From the NCBI GenBank assembly GCA_963735065.1, contig CAVTJL010000006.1, positions 190,378 to 254,377 of the forward strand: a DNA stretch of 64,000 nt, given 5' to 3'. Position numbers and translations under genes: made by a program. Origin of the DNA: CAVTJL01 sp963735065 (lineage in GTDB: Bacteria; Pseudomonadota; Alphaproteobacteria; Geminicoccales; Geminicoccaceae). A model generated the notes under the pieces. The model had not been told where the DNA came from. It searched no databases and saw only the letters and a program-made list of their open reading frames with translations. Below, in pieces: positions 28,394-37,087 of this stretch (its first letter is position 1; every line of letters begins with the position of its first letter).

Positions 28394-29511
28394 ATCACCT
28401 CGATCTCGGCCTGAAGCGCGCCCGCGGCCTTGATCGCCTGGATGATGCCGATCATGTCGCGCGGCCCGACGCCCAGGGCGTTGAGGCCCTTGACGAGGTC
28501 GTCCAGCGTCACGCCGGTGTCGAGCACCGTCATGCGGCGGTCGCTCTGGTCGTTGACCTCGACGCTGGTTCTCGGCACCGCCACGGTCTCGCCCTGCCCG
28601 AGCGGGTTGGGCTGGGAGACCTGGGGCGTCTCGGTGACGCGGACGGTGAGGTTGCCCTGCGCCACCGCGACCCGGCTGATCCGCACGTTCTCGCCCATGA
28701 CGACGATGCCGTTGCCCTCGTCGATCACGATGCGGGCCGGCTGGTCGGGCTCGACCCTGAGCTGCTCCACCTCGCTCATGAGCGTGGCGGTCTTACCGCG
28801 GAAAGCGGGCGGCACGTTGAGGCTGACGGTCGCCGAATCGACGGCCCGCGCCTGGCCGGCGCCGAAGCGGCCATTGATGGCCTGGGCGATCCGCTCGGCC
28901 GTGGTGAAGTCGGGATTGCGCAGCGCCACCTTCAGCGTGGCCGCCTTGTCGAGCGAGAAGTCGATCTCGCGCTCGACGATGGCGCCGGACGGGAGGCGGG
29001 CGGAGGTCGGCACGCCGCGCGTGACGGAGCTCGCCTGGCCCTGGGCCTCGTAGCCCCCGACGCTCAGGGCGCCCTGGGCCACCGCATAGACCTCGCCGTC
29101 GGCGCCGAGCAGGGGGGTCACCAGGAGCGTGCCGCCGCGCAGCGACTTGGCGTCGCCCAGCGCGCTCACCGTGACGTCGATCCGGCTGCCGGTGCGCGTG
29201 AAGGGCGGCAGATTGGCCGTCACCATGACGGCCGCGACGTTGCGGGTCTTGAGCTCGGCGCCGCGCGTGCTGACGCCCAGCCGCTCGAGCATCGCGACCA
29301 GGCTCTCCTGCGTGAACATGGTGTTCCTGAGCGTGTCGCCGGTGCCGTTGAGGCCGACGACGAGGCCGTAGCCGACGAGATGGTTGTCCCGCACACCCTC
29401 GAAGTCGGCGACGTCCTTGACCCTCGACGTGGCCCCGGCCGCATCGGCCCAGCTTGCAAGACAAAGGCAGAGGAGCGCTGCCGCCACCATCCGCAGCCTC
29501 GTCCACGACAT
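28390..29511 (-). CDS. flgI: Flagellar P-ring protein FlgI
   Basis: A ~373-residue periplasmic P-ring protein with a signal peptide (MSWTRLRMVAAALLCLCLAS, cleavage near WADA). Characteristic segments are VKDVADFEGVRDNHLVGYGL, VVGLNGTGD, TRNVAAVMVTANLPPF, IDVTVSALGDAKSLRGGTLL and the C-terminal TLDDLVKGLNALGVGPRDMI. I place the start at ATG 29511; an in-frame TTG at 29541 has a better ribosome site (GAGGAATC) and would lengthen the leader by 10 residues. A sigma-54-like promoter lies upstream. First gene of flgI-flgJ-flgN-flgK-flgL. Confidence 0.93.
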   Translation of the reverse strand: MSWTRLRMVAAALLCLCLASWADAAGATSRVKDVADFEGVRDNHLVGYGLVVGLNGTGDTLRNTMFTQESLVAMLERLGVSTRGAELKTRNVAAVMVTANLPPFTRTGSRIDVTVSALGDAKSLRGGTLLVTPLLGADGEVYAVAQGALSVGGYEAQGQASSVTRGVPTSARLPSGAIVEREIDFSLDKAATLKVALRNPDFTTAERIAQAINGRFGAGQARAVDSATVSLNVPPAFRGKTATLMSEVEQLRVEPDQPARIVIDEGNGIVVMGENVRISRVAVAQGNLTVRVTETPQVSQPNPLGQGETVAVPRTSVEVNDQSDRRMTVLDTGVTLDDLVKGLNALGVGPRDMIGIIQAIKAAGALQAEIEVM

Positions 29512-29583
29512 CCCCGCCCGCCCATCACGGAACGCCAGCAAGATTCCTCACCCCCTCGTCATCGGGTCACGGCGCTCCCTCCT

Positions 29584-29599
29584 TGCGAGGCTCGTGCCA
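29584..29599 (-). promoter_or_regulatory. Sigma-54 (RpoN) type promoter of flgI
   Basis: On the minus strand the sequence reads TGGCACGAGCCTCGCA, against the consensus TGGCAC-N5-TTGCA. The GG at -24 and GC at -12 are spaced exactly by 10 bases. Transcription would start near 29573, 32 to 62 bases before the flgI start. Late flagellar operons, including flgI in Caulobacter, use this type of promoter. Confidence 0.6.
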
Positions 29600-29694
29600 G
29601 CTCGCGACGAGGCAGGATTTGCGGGCGCGGCCGGGGGCACGGCAGGCAGAACATGCCGGGCCACGGGCACTTTTTGCCGGGTCGTCGCTGCCCT

Positions 29695-29709
29695 TTAACG
29701 ATCCCTCAA
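29695..29709 (+). promoter_or_regulatory. CtrA-like box upstream of fliX
   Basis: TTAA, 7 bases, then TCAA: one mismatch from the CtrA consensus TTAA-N7-TTAA, placed 48 bases before the fliX ATG. In Caulobacter fliX is a CtrA-controlled class II gene divergent from flgI, the same layout as here. The match is short and could be chance. Confidence 0.45.
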
Positions 29710-29756
29710 GCCTGCGGCCCTAGGATCCGGGTCAGGCAGCACCGGGAAGGAGGAGC

Positions 29757-30185
29757 ATGCTCGTTCAAGGTCTCGCGGCGCCGCGCTCGACGACCGGTGT
29801 GCGCCGGACGGCCGTGCGGGCGGGGAGCGCAGGCCCCGGCTTCGTCGCCGTTCCGTCGGACCAGCCGCCGGCGTCGCCCGCCACCGCACGCCTCGCGACG
29901 CTGGCCGCGATGGGTGCCGTGCTGGCGGCGCAGGAGCGTGCCGACGAGGACAGCTCGCGGCGCCGGGCGCTCCGCCGCGGCGGCCGTCTGCTCGACCGTC
30001 TCGACGCGCTCCGTCTGGCGCTCGTCGAGGGTCGGCCGACGCCGGCGCTGGCGCGGGAGCTGGGGAGCATCCTCTCGGAGGTGGAGGGCGTTTGGGATGA
30101 CAGCGCGCTTGTCGGCGTGCTCCGCGAGATCGAGCTGCGCGCGGCGGTCGAGCTCGCCAAGCTCGAGCGGGACGAGGCCGGCTGA
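29757..30185 (+). CDS. fliX: Flagellar assembly regulator FliX
   Basis: A 142-residue protein resembling FliX, which in Caulobacter links completion of the class II basal body to FlbD-dependent transcription of late flagellar genes. Support: the ARLATLAAMGAVLAAQE helix, a basic RRRALRRGGRLLDRLDALRL segment and the conserved C-terminal LREIELRAAVELAKLERDE. Position divergent from flgI is the same as in Caulobacter. GGAGGAGC precedes the ATG. Its partner FlbD is not in the window. Confidence 0.85.
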   Translation: MLVQGLAAPRSTTGVRRTAVRAGSAGPGFVAVPSDQPPASPATARLATLAAMGAVLAAQERADEDSSRRRALRRGGRLLDRLDALRLALVEGRPTPALARELGSILSEVEGVWDDSALVGVLREIELRAAVELAKLERDEAG

Positions 30186-30195
30186 GCGCGTCCTC

Positions 30196-31908
30196 TCAGG
30201 CGTGCTCCGATCCGGCGAGGAAGCCGAAGTCGCAGCCCTGATCGGCCTGAAGGATCTGCTCGCGGTAGAGCCGGTCATAGCCGCGGCCTGCGGGCGCCTG
30301 CGCAGGCGGTGCGGCAGCTCGCCGCCGCTCGATCTCGCGCGGGTCGAGCAGGAGGTCGATGCGGCGATCCCTGACCGAGAGGCCGATCCGGTCGCCGCTC
30401 TCGACCACGGCGAGCGGCCCACCGGAGGCCGCGTCCGGGGCCACGTGCAGGACGATGGTGCCGAAGGCCGTGCCGCTCATGCGCGCGTCCGAGATGCGCA
30501 CCATGTCCTTCATGCCTGCACGGGCGAGCTTGGTCGGGATCGGCAGATAGCCTGCCTCCGGCATGGCTGCCCCGCTGCTCGGTCCGGCGTTCTTGAGGAC
30601 GAGGAAATCGTCGGGCGTCACGTCCAGCGAGGGGTCGTCGATGCGTGCCGCGAGATCGGCAAGGCCGTCGAAGACGACGGCACGGCCCTCGCGCTCGAAG
30701 AGCTTCGGATCGGCGGCCGAGCGCTTCAGGATCGCCCCCCTCGGTGCCAGCGAGCCGAAGAGCGCCACGAGGCCGCCATCGGGCCGCACCGGCTCCTGCA
30801 CCGAATGGATCACGTTGCGATCGACCCAGGGATGGGCGCCGGCGATCCGCTCGCCCAGGGTCTCGCCCGTCACGGTCGGCACGTCGAGATGGAGGATCCC
30901 GCTCAGCTCGCGCAGCACCGCGGGGATGCCGCCGGCGGCGTGGAGGTCCTCCATGTAGTGGCTGCCGGTGGGCTTGAGGTCGACGATGACGGGCGTCGTG
31001 TCGCTCAGCTCGTTGAAGCGGCGGAGGTCGACCTCGAGGCCGAGCCGGCCGGCGATCGCCGCCATGTGCAGGACGGCGTTGGTCGAGCCGCCGATGGCGA
31101 GAAGGACGCGGAGCGCGTTCTCGAGCACGCGTGCATCGAGCAGGCGGCCAAAGCTGCGCTCGGTGCCGATCAGCGAGACGGCTGCCCTGCCGGTCGCCTC
31201 GGCCATCCTCAGGCGGTCGGCATCGACCGCCGGGATGCTGGCGCCGTAGCTCGGCATCAGGCCCATCGCCTCGGCGAGCGAGGCCATGGTGCTGGCCGTG
31301 CCCATCACGGCGCAGGTGCCGGAGGTCGAGGCGAGCCGCGTCTCGACGGCGCGGATCTGCTCGGCCTCGACCTCGCCGGCGCGATAGCGGGCCCAGAAGC
31401 GGCGGCAGTCGGTGCAGGCGCCGAGGCGCTCGCCCTGGTGGCGCGCGGTCGACATGGGCCCGGCCACGAGCAGGATCGAGGGCCGGCCGGCCGAGATGGC
31501 GCCCATGATCTGCGCCGGCACCGTCTTGTCGCAGCCGCCGACGAGCACGACCGCGTCCATCGGCTGGGCGCGGACCATCTCCTCGACGTCCATCGCCATG
31601 AGGTTGCGGAACTTGAGGCTGGTGGGCGTGAGAAAGCCCTCGCCGAGCGAGATCGTCGGGAACTCGAGCGGCAGGGCGCCGGCGGCCAGGACGCCGCGCT
31701 TCACCGCCTCGACCATCTCCGGCATGTGCCGGTGGCAATTGTTGAAGCCGCTGGCGGACTGCGCGATGCCGACGATGGGCCGGTCCAGCATCTCGCTGGA
31801 GTAGCCCATGGCGCTTGCGAAGGAGCGGCGGAGGAAGCGGTTGAAGGCCGCATCGCCGTAGTTGGTGAGCCCGTGATCCAGCCCGTGCTTCTTCTCGGTC
31901 CCGCTCAT
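30196..31908 (-). CDS. IlvD/Edd-family sugar-acid dehydratase
   Basis: A 570-residue iron-sulfur dehydratase. The cluster ligands are C58 (FNNCHRHM), C126 (GGCDKT) and C199 (GTCAVMG), matching the [2Fe-2S] pattern of pentonate dehydratases and IlvD; K128 may be the carbamylated Mg ligand. The C-terminal tail LYREQILQADQGCDFGFL resembles sugar-acid dehydratases such as arabonate/xylonate dehydratase rather than dihydroxy-acid dehydratase of branched-chain synthesis, but the substrate cannot be settled. ATG 31908 follows GGAGGGG closely. Monocistronic; converges on fliX with 10 bases between stops. Confidence 0.85.
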   Translation of the reverse strand: MSGTEKKHGLDHGLTNYGDAAFNRFLRRSFASAMGYSSEMLDRPIVGIAQSASGFNNCHRHMPEMVEAVKRGVLAAGALPLEFPTISLGEGFLTPTSLKFRNLMAMDVEEMVRAQPMDAVVLVGGCDKTVPAQIMGAISAGRPSILLVAGPMSTARHQGERLGACTDCRRFWARYRAGEVEAEQIRAVETRLASTSGTCAVMGTASTMASLAEAMGLMPSYGASIPAVDADRLRMAEATGRAAVSLIGTERSFGRLLDARVLENALRVLLAIGGSTNAVLHMAAIAGRLGLEVDLRRFNELSDTTPVIVDLKPTGSHYMEDLHAAGGIPAVLRELSGILHLDVPTVTGETLGERIAGAHPWVDRNVIHSVQEPVRPDGGLVALFGSLAPRGAILKRSAADPKLFEREGRAVVFDGLADLAARIDDPSLDVTPDDFLVLKNAGPSSGAAMPEAGYLPIPTKLARAGMKDMVRISDARMSGTAFGTIVLHVAPDAASGGPLAVVESGDRIGLSVRDRRIDLLLDPREIERRRAAAPPAQAPAGRGYDRLYREQILQADQGCDFGFLAGSEHA

Positions 31909-32023
31909 CGCCCCTCCCACGCGGCACCCCGCCGCGGGCCCGAGGAGGAGCCCGGCGGGCGCTGCCCTGCCGATCTGGTGTCTCTCTTAGACCCGTGCCG
32001 AGCGCCACGACAGCCCGCGACGG

Positions 32024-33379
32024 TCAGCTCTCGGCGTAGGGATTGGCGCTGTGGCGGATCTCGAGGCGCAGGGGCACGCCCGCGAGGTCGAACGCCTCGC
32101 GCAGCCCGTTCGTGAGATAGCGGACATAGCTCGGCGGCAGCGCGTCGACGGGCTTGTTGGCGAAGAGCGCAAAGGTCGGCGGGCGCGACGCCACCTGCGT
32201 CATGTAGCGGATCTTGATCCGTCGGTTCTGGGCCATGGGCGGCGGCTGTCGGGCGGTCGCCTGCTCGAGCCAGCGGTTGAGCTGGCCCGTGGGCACGCGC
32301 TTGCGCCAGCGATCGAAGGTCTCGATGACGGCGGGCAGAAGCTTCTCGACGTTGCGGCCGGTGCGGGCCGAGAGCGGGACGCAGGTGATGCCCTTGACCT
32401 GGGCCAGCCGGTCCTGGGCCAGCTCCTCGAGCGCCTTGAGCGCGGCCGCCCGCTCCGGGACGAGATCCCACTTGTTGGCGACCAGCACGAGCGCCCGGCC
32501 CTCGCTGAGCGCCAGGTTGGCGATGGTGAGGTCCTGGTGCTCGAGCGGTGCCGTGGCGTCCAGAACGAGGGCCACGACATGCGCCTCACGGATCGCCCGC
32601 ACGCTGGCCGAGCCGGCGAGGCGCTCGATGGTGGCATCGACGCGGCTACGCCTTCTCAGCCCCGCCGTGTCGACCAGCTCGACCGACCGGCCCTCGAACG
32701 ACCAGGCGATCTGGACGCTGTCCCGCGTGAGCCCGGGCTCCGGCCCGGTGAGCAGCCGGTCGCTCTTGAGGAGGCGATTGAGGAGCGAGGATTTGCCCAC
32801 GTTCGGCCGGCCGACCACGGCGAGGCGCAGCCGGTCCGGATGCTCGCCTGCCTCGTCTTCCGCCGCTGCGGTCGTGGGCTCCTCGGTCTCGCCCAGATGC
32901 GGCCGCAGCGCCTCAAGAAGGTCGGGCAGGCCGTCGCCATGCTCGGCGGAGACGGCGATCGGCTCACCCAGGCCCAGCATCCAGGCCTCCGCCAGCCCGG
33001 CGTGCGCGGCGCGGCCCTCGGCCTTGTTGGCGAGCAGGAGGATCGGCTTGTGCGTGCGGCGCAGAAGGGCCGCGATGTCCTGGTCGAGCGAGGTGATGCC
33101 GGCCCGCGCATCGATGAGGAAAAGACCCAGATCCGCCGTCTCGAGGCCGGCCAGGGTCTGCGCCTGGAGGCGGCCCTCGAGCGTGGCGGCGGGGCCGGGA
33201 TCGAGGCCTGCCGTGTCGACGACGCGAAACTCGAGCTCGCCCAGCCGTCCCTCGCTCTCGAGCCGGTCACGGGTGACGCCGGGCAGATCGTGGACGAGCG
33301 CCCGCCGCCGCCCGATCAGGCGGTTGAACAGCGTGGACTTGCCGACGTTCGGTCGTCCGATGATGGCAATGGTGCGCAT
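32024..33379 (-). CDS. der: Ribosome assembly GTPase Der (EngA)
   Basis: A 451-residue protein with two tandem GTPase domains and a C-terminal KH-like domain, the unique Der layout. First G1 motif GRPNVGKSTLFN (residues ~8-19) with DTAGLD and NKAEG; second G1 GRPNVGKSSLLN (~187-198) with VDTAGL and NKWD; the KH part ends near RYLTNGLREAFDLAGVPLRL. Der is essential for 50S subunit maturation. It follows bamB by 12 bases in the yfgM-bamB-der operon typical of alphaproteobacteria. Confidence 0.96.
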   Translation of the reverse strand: MRTIAIIGRPNVGKSTLFNRLIGRRRALVHDLPGVTRDRLESEGRLGELEFRVVDTAGLDPGPAATLEGRLQAQTLAGLETADLGLFLIDARAGITSLDQDIAALLRRTHKPILLLANKAEGRAAHAGLAEAWMLGLGEPIAVSAEHGDGLPDLLEALRPHLGETEEPTTAAAEDEAGEHPDRLRLAVVGRPNVGKSSLLNRLLKSDRLLTGPEPGLTRDSVQIAWSFEGRSVELVDTAGLRRRSRVDATIERLAGSASVRAIREAHVVALVLDATAPLEHQDLTIANLALSEGRALVLVANKWDLVPERAAALKALEELAQDRLAQVKGITCVPLSARTGRNVEKLLPAVIETFDRWRKRVPTGQLNRWLEQATARQPPPMAQNRRIKIRYMTQVASRPPTFALFANKPVDALPPSYVRYLTNGLREAFDLAGVPLRLEIRHSANPYAES

Positions 33380-33391
33380 GGCGCCACCGTG

Positions 33392-34717
33392 TCAGCGATA
33401 GGCCAGCAGCCGAGCGTCGTCGGTCAGGATGTAAACCGTTCCGTTTGCGACGATCGGCGGCAGGCTCATCGGGTAGCCCGGCTTGACGTGGCCGAGGATC
33501 TCGCCGGTGTAGGGGGAGACGCTCACGATGTCGCCCTTGGAGCTGAGCGCGAGCAGCCGGTCCCCGACGAGCAGCGGGCCGGCCCAGACGGTCAGCGAGT
33601 CGCTCGCGGCCTCGCCGGTGGCGCGGGCCAGCGGGCTCACCCAGCGGATCCGTCCGCCCTGGCGGAGCAGGCAGACGATCTCGCCGCGCTCGGTGATGAG
33701 GTAGATGAACTCGCCCGCCACCCAGGGGGTCTGCAGCGAGGTGATGCTGATGTCCCAGACGCGGCCGCCCCGCTGCAGGTCGATCTCCGCCATCTCGCCG
33801 CCATTGCCGGCGACCAGCACGCGGTCCTGATCGATGACGGGGGCGCCGGTGATGTCGGTGATGGTGTCGATGGCCAGCGTCCGTCGCGGCTTCACCACGG
33901 TGTCGGACCAGACCGGGCGTCCCGAATCGAGCAGCAGCGCGAACACCTCGCCCGACGAGTAGGCGACGACGCAGAGCTCGCCTTGCGCCGCCGGCGGCGC
34001 GCCGCCCAGGATGCCCGCCTGCTGGAAGAGGCCGGCGTGCGTCCACACGACCCCGCCGTCCACGGTATTGAGCGCGAAGAGCTGGTTGTCGGCCGTGCGC
34101 GCCAGCACCCGACCGCCGGCGATCGTCGGTGCCGTCTTGAGGGGTGCCCGGATCTTCTGGCGCCAGATCGTCTCGCCTTTGGCGGGATCGAGCGCGAAGA
34201 CGTCGCCATGGCTGCGGGTGGCGTAGAGCCGTCCGCCGTCGAAGGCGAGCCCCCCGCCGGTGAGCCGGTCGCTCTGCTTCGACGTCTCGGGGAGAACCGA
34301 CCAGATCCGGCTGCCGCTGTCGGCGTCGAAGGCGGCGCAATGGCCGGCCGCATCCATCGTATAGACGGTGCCGTTCGCGACGATGGGCGTGCAAAGAATG
34401 CGCTCGCTGCCCGAGCCGCCGCTTCCGGCGCTCGATTCCCAGGCCTGCTTGAGGTCGGCTGCCGCCGCCAGGTGCCCCATCAGGTGCGAGGGATTGCCGC
34501 CTACCTGCGGCCAGGCTGGATTCCTGACCGGCGCAGGGAGGGTGATGCTCAGCGCCTGGATGCGAGGGTCGGCGGTCGGGCCGTCGTCGAGCAGCAGAAC
34601 CGGGATGCGCTTGCCCGGCAGGGGCGGGGCCGGATTGGGGCCGAACCACTGGCCCTCACCACAGCCGGCGAGCGCCAGTGCCAGTGGACCGAGCAGCAGC
34701 GATCGGCGTGTGGTCAT
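33392..34717 (-). CDS. bamB: Outer membrane assembly factor BamB, PQQ/beta-propeller lipoprotein
   Basis: A 441-residue lipoprotein. The N-terminus MTTRRSLLLGPLALALAGCG has a lipobox LAGC, so Cys18 would be acylated. Repeats of the type RIWSV, GETIWRQK and GGVVWTH mark the eight-bladed PQQ-like propeller. BamB is the scaffold lipoprotein of the BAM complex that inserts beta-barrels. The ATG overlaps the upstream yfgM-like stop by 4 bases. Confidence 0.9.
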   Translation of the reverse strand: MTTRRSLLLGPLALALAGCGEGQWFGPNPAPPLPGKRIPVLLLDDGPTADPRIQALSITLPAPVRNPAWPQVGGNPSHLMGHLAAAADLKQAWESSAGSGGSGSERILCTPIVANGTVYTMDAAGHCAAFDADSGSRIWSVLPETSKQSDRLTGGGLAFDGGRLYATRSHGDVFALDPAKGETIWRQKIRAPLKTAPTIAGGRVLARTADNQLFALNTVDGGVVWTHAGLFQQAGILGGAPPAAQGELCVVAYSSGEVFALLLDSGRPVWSDTVVKPRRTLAIDTITDITGAPVIDQDRVLVAGNGGEMAEIDLQRGGRVWDISITSLQTPWVAGEFIYLITERGEIVCLLRQGGRIRWVSPLARATGEAASDSLTVWAGPLLVGDRLLALSSKGDIVSVSPYTGEILGHVKPGYPMSLPPIVANGTVYILTDDARLLAYR

Positions 34718-35397
34718 GATTTGCTGTCGCTTGCCTCGTTCCCGCCGATCGCCTTCAGGAGCTGGTCGGCCAGGCTCTGGGTTGACGCCGGGGCGGTCGC
34801 GTCCTGCTTGACCTCCTCGAGCGCCTTGCGGGCCATGCTCTTGTCGCCGGCGCGGAGTGCCGCGGCCGAAAGCAGGATCCGTGCAGGCTGGCGCCAGGGC
34901 TTGCCGCTCGCGCTCAGAGGCTCGAGCCGGGCGATCAGGTCCTTCGGATCGGCCGTGTCGATCTGCTGGGAGATGTCGAGAAGGCTTGCGAGGCCACGGA
35001 ACAGCGGGTCGACCGTGTCATCGTTGGCCAGCGCCGTGAGCGTCGCCAGCGCCCCCTTCTTGTCACCCGCCTGGATCTGGGCCCGCGCCTCGTTCAGGCG
35101 GGCGACCGTGGCGAAGCCGGGCGACGCCGTGGCCGCGAACTTGCTCAGGTCCAGGGCCGCCTCAGGATAGCGCTTGTCGGCGAAGGTTCGCATCGCCTGG
35201 GCGAACTCCTGGGCCTGCGACTGGCGCGAATGCTCCTGCCAGCGCTGCCAGCCCAGGAAGGCCGCGACGCCTACGATGATGACGAGGGCCAAGGCCACGA
35301 CCCAGCCGCCGTACCGGCGCCACAGAGCCAGGAGCTTCTCGCGTTGGAGCTCCTCGTCGACCTCGCGGAAGAGTTCTTCGGATTTCAAGGGAGGCAC
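34714..35397 (-). CDS. YfgM-like TPR protein, SecYEG-associated
   Basis: A 227-residue protein with a cytoplasmic N-terminal EELFREVDEELQREKLLALW, one membrane segment (about residues 30-50, VVALALVIIVGVAAFLGWQR) and a periplasmic TPR-like part (EAALDLSKFAATA, LLDISQQIDTADPKDLI). This is the YfgM/RcsF-chaperone-like family, an ancillary SecYEG subunit that cooperates with periplasmic chaperones. Start is GTG 35397. It leads the operon with bamB and der and is divergent from thpR. Confidence 0.85.
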   Translation of the reverse strand: MPPLKSEELFREVDEELQREKLLALWRRYGGWVVALALVIIVGVAAFLGWQRWQEHSRQSQAQEFAQAMRTFADKRYPEAALDLSKFAATASPGFATVARLNEARAQIQAGDKKGALATLTALANDDTVDPLFRGLASLLDISQQIDTADPKDLIARLEPLSASGKPWRQPARILLSAAALRAGDKSMARKALEEVKQDATAPASTQSLADQLLKAIGGNEASDSKS

Positions 35398-35576
35398 CCG
35401 ATCGTCGCGGCCCTCAGGCCGCTCTCTTGGGGCTGACGAGAGGCGGTCCGAGCTTGGACCGCGAGTAGGTATGGGAGCAATCAGGGTTTGGCAAGGCCGA
35501 GACGCTCTTCTAACTTTCCACGCGACGCTCCCAACCGGAGGGCAGCCGATGCCGCGAACTCTTCATCGCCCTCGAG

Positions 35577-36110
35577 ATGCAGGAAGTCGCGGCCGATCTG
35601 GAGCGGCTCTGCGTCGGCCTTCCGGCGATCCGTTGGTGCGATCCCGACGCTTTCCATCTCACCGTGCGCTTCATCGGCGAGGTCGACCATCCGACCTTCT
35701 ACGAGATCGGTGAAGGCTTGGGCCGGATCAGCCTTCGGCCCTTCGAGCTGGCGCTCAAGGGTCTCGGGCTCTTTCCGCCGCGTGGCGCGCCCCACACGCT
35801 GTGGGCAGGCGTCGAGGATCCGGACGGCGGTCTCGCGACGTTGCGGCGCCGTGTGGACCGCGTGCTCGAGGAGGCGGGGATCGAGCCCGAGCGGCGGAAG
35901 TTCGTGGCCCACGTCACGCTCGGCCGGTTCCGCGAGGCGCCGCCCGAGGCCCGCCTCGCGAGCTTCCTCGCCAGCCGTGGGCTCTTCCGGACCGCCCGCT
36001 TTCCGGTCAGCTCCTTCACCCTCTTCTCGAGCCAGCTGCGTCCCGAGGGGGCGCTTCACCTGCCCGAGGCGGAGTATCACTTCGTGAGCGGCGTGATCGA
36101 GCGCGTCTAG
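35577..36110 (+). CDS. thpR: RNA 2',3'-cyclic phosphodiesterase (2H family), N-terminus shifted
   Basis: A 2H phosphoesterase with both catalytic HxTx motifs, FHLTVRF and AHVTLGRF; ThpR opens RNA 2',3'-cyclic phosphates. The uninterrupted frame from ATG 35577 gives 177 residues but lacks the conserved start. Reading upstream in the same frame gives RELFIALEMQE, the usual family N-terminus, yet no start is in frame. An ATG at 35549 with a good GGAGGG site would give MRELFIALEM if one C of 35552-35553 were removed. I infer a one-base insertion, likely a sequence error, and a true start at 35549. Divergent from yfgM. Confidence 0.85.
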   Translation: MQEVAADLERLCVGLPAIRWCDPDAFHLTVRFIGEVDHPTFYEIGEGLGRISLRPFELALKGLGLFPPRGAPHTLWAGVEDPDGGLATLRRRVDRVLEEAGIEPERRKFVAHVTLGRFREAPPEARLASFLASRGLFRTARFPVSSFTLFSSQLRPEGALHLPEAEYHFVSGVIERV

Positions 36111-36137
36111 CAGGGCGGCGCGCTGCCCTGCGGCCGG

Positions 36138-36560
36138 CTACTCCTTGTCGGCGGTCCGGGCGCGGAGCCGCTCTTCCTGCTCCTGCAGCTCCGGCGTGAA
36201 CGCGTCGCCGAAGTCCTCCGCCTCGAGGACCTGCCGGATCTCGAGCTCGACCTCGCCTTGCCCATCGGTCGGTGGCCACCGCTTGGCCCACGCGATGGCC
36301 TCGTCCAGCGACGGGGCGTCGATGATCGTGAAGCCGGCGAGGAGATCGCCCCCGAAGGGGCCGAGGCTGACCGAGGGCTTCCCGCCGGAGAACGTGACCC
36401 GAGCACCGCGCGAGGAGGGGTGAAGCCCTTCGCCCGCGCGCATCGCGCCGGCGTTCACCAGCTCCTCGTTGTAGCTCATCATGTCGACGATGAGCTGCTC
36501 GCTCGGCATGGCGCCGGCCTCCGTCTGCGCGTCGGCCTTGCGCAGGATGATGAACCGCAT
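36138..36560 (-). CDS. YciI/DGPF-domain protein
   Basis: A 140-residue YCII-related protein: MRFIILRKAD start, MPSEQLIVDMMSYNEELVNA, GARVTFSGGKPSVSLGPFGG and GFTIIDAPSLDEAIAWAKRW. The fold is a ferredoxin-like dimer; members often stand near sigma factors, SRPBCC and VOC proteins, with no settled function. Here it ends a long same-strand run of such genes (42210 down to 36138) and lies 71 bases after the VOC gene. Good ribosome site GAGGAGACG. Confidence 0.85.
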   Translation of the reverse strand: MRFIILRKADAQTEAGAMPSEQLIVDMMSYNEELVNAGAMRAGEGLHPSSRGARVTFSGGKPSVSLGPFGGDLLAGFTIIDAPSLDEAIAWAKRWPPTDGQGEVELEIRQVLEAEDFGDAFTPELQEQEERLRARTADKE

Positions 36561-36631
36561 CGTCGGTCGTCTCCTCTCGTCTGAAGGCAGGCGGGTCCGT
36601 CTGCGCCGAGCCGGCCCCGCACCCTGGATCG

Positions 36632-37054
36632 CTAGGCTGCCTCGGGCTGGACCATGATCATCCAGCCGACACCGAAGCGGTCGGCCAGCATGCCGAAGCT
36701 GGGCGAGAAGAAGGTTTTCGTCAGTGGCATCCGCACCTGGCCGCCTTCGCTCAGCGCCGCGAAGCAGCGCTCGGCCTCGGCCTCGTCCGCCACGGCGAGC
36801 GACAGCGAGAAGCCCTCGAACCTCGCCGCGTTCTGGCAGCCGCCGTCCGAGCCCATCAGCACCGCGTCGCCGATCTGAAGGCTCATATGCATGACCTTGT
36901 CGTCGGAGCCTTCGGGCATCGCCCCCGGAGGCGGGGGCTCCGGGCTGTCCTTGACGCGCAGGAGCATCGTCACCTCGGCGCCCAGCGCCTTTTTGTAGAA
37001 CTCGGCTGCCTCCTCGGCCCGGCCGTCGAAGAAGAGATAGGGGTGGATCTGCAT
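36632..37054 (-). CDS. VOC-superfamily (PhnB/glyoxalase-like) protein
   Basis: A 140-residue VOC protein of the PhnB type: IHPYLFFDGRAEEAAEFYKK, ALGAEVTMLLRV, VMHMSLQIGDAVLMGSDG and FSPSFGMLADRFGVGWMI. Two beta-alpha-beta-beta-beta units are expected. PhnB-like members lack a clear metal triad and a proven reaction. It lies between the YciI and serine hydrolase genes on one strand. GAAGGAACC precedes the ATG. Confidence 0.88.
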   Translation of the reverse strand: MQIHPYLFFDGRAEEAAEFYKKALGAEVTMLLRVKDSPEPPPPGAMPEGSDDKVMHMSLQIGDAVLMGSDGGCQNAARFEGFSLSLAVADEAEAERCFAALSEGGQVRMPLTKTFFSPSFGMLADRFGVGWMIMVQPEAA

Positions 37055-37087
37055 GGGACGGTTCCTTCGGTGGGTTGTGACGGGCCT

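Noticed and set aside
29670..29690. Plus-strand sigma-54-like GGGCAC...TTGCC before fliX
   Set aside because: The distance between GG and GC is 8-9 rather than 10 bases, so it does not fit the -24/-12 rule.
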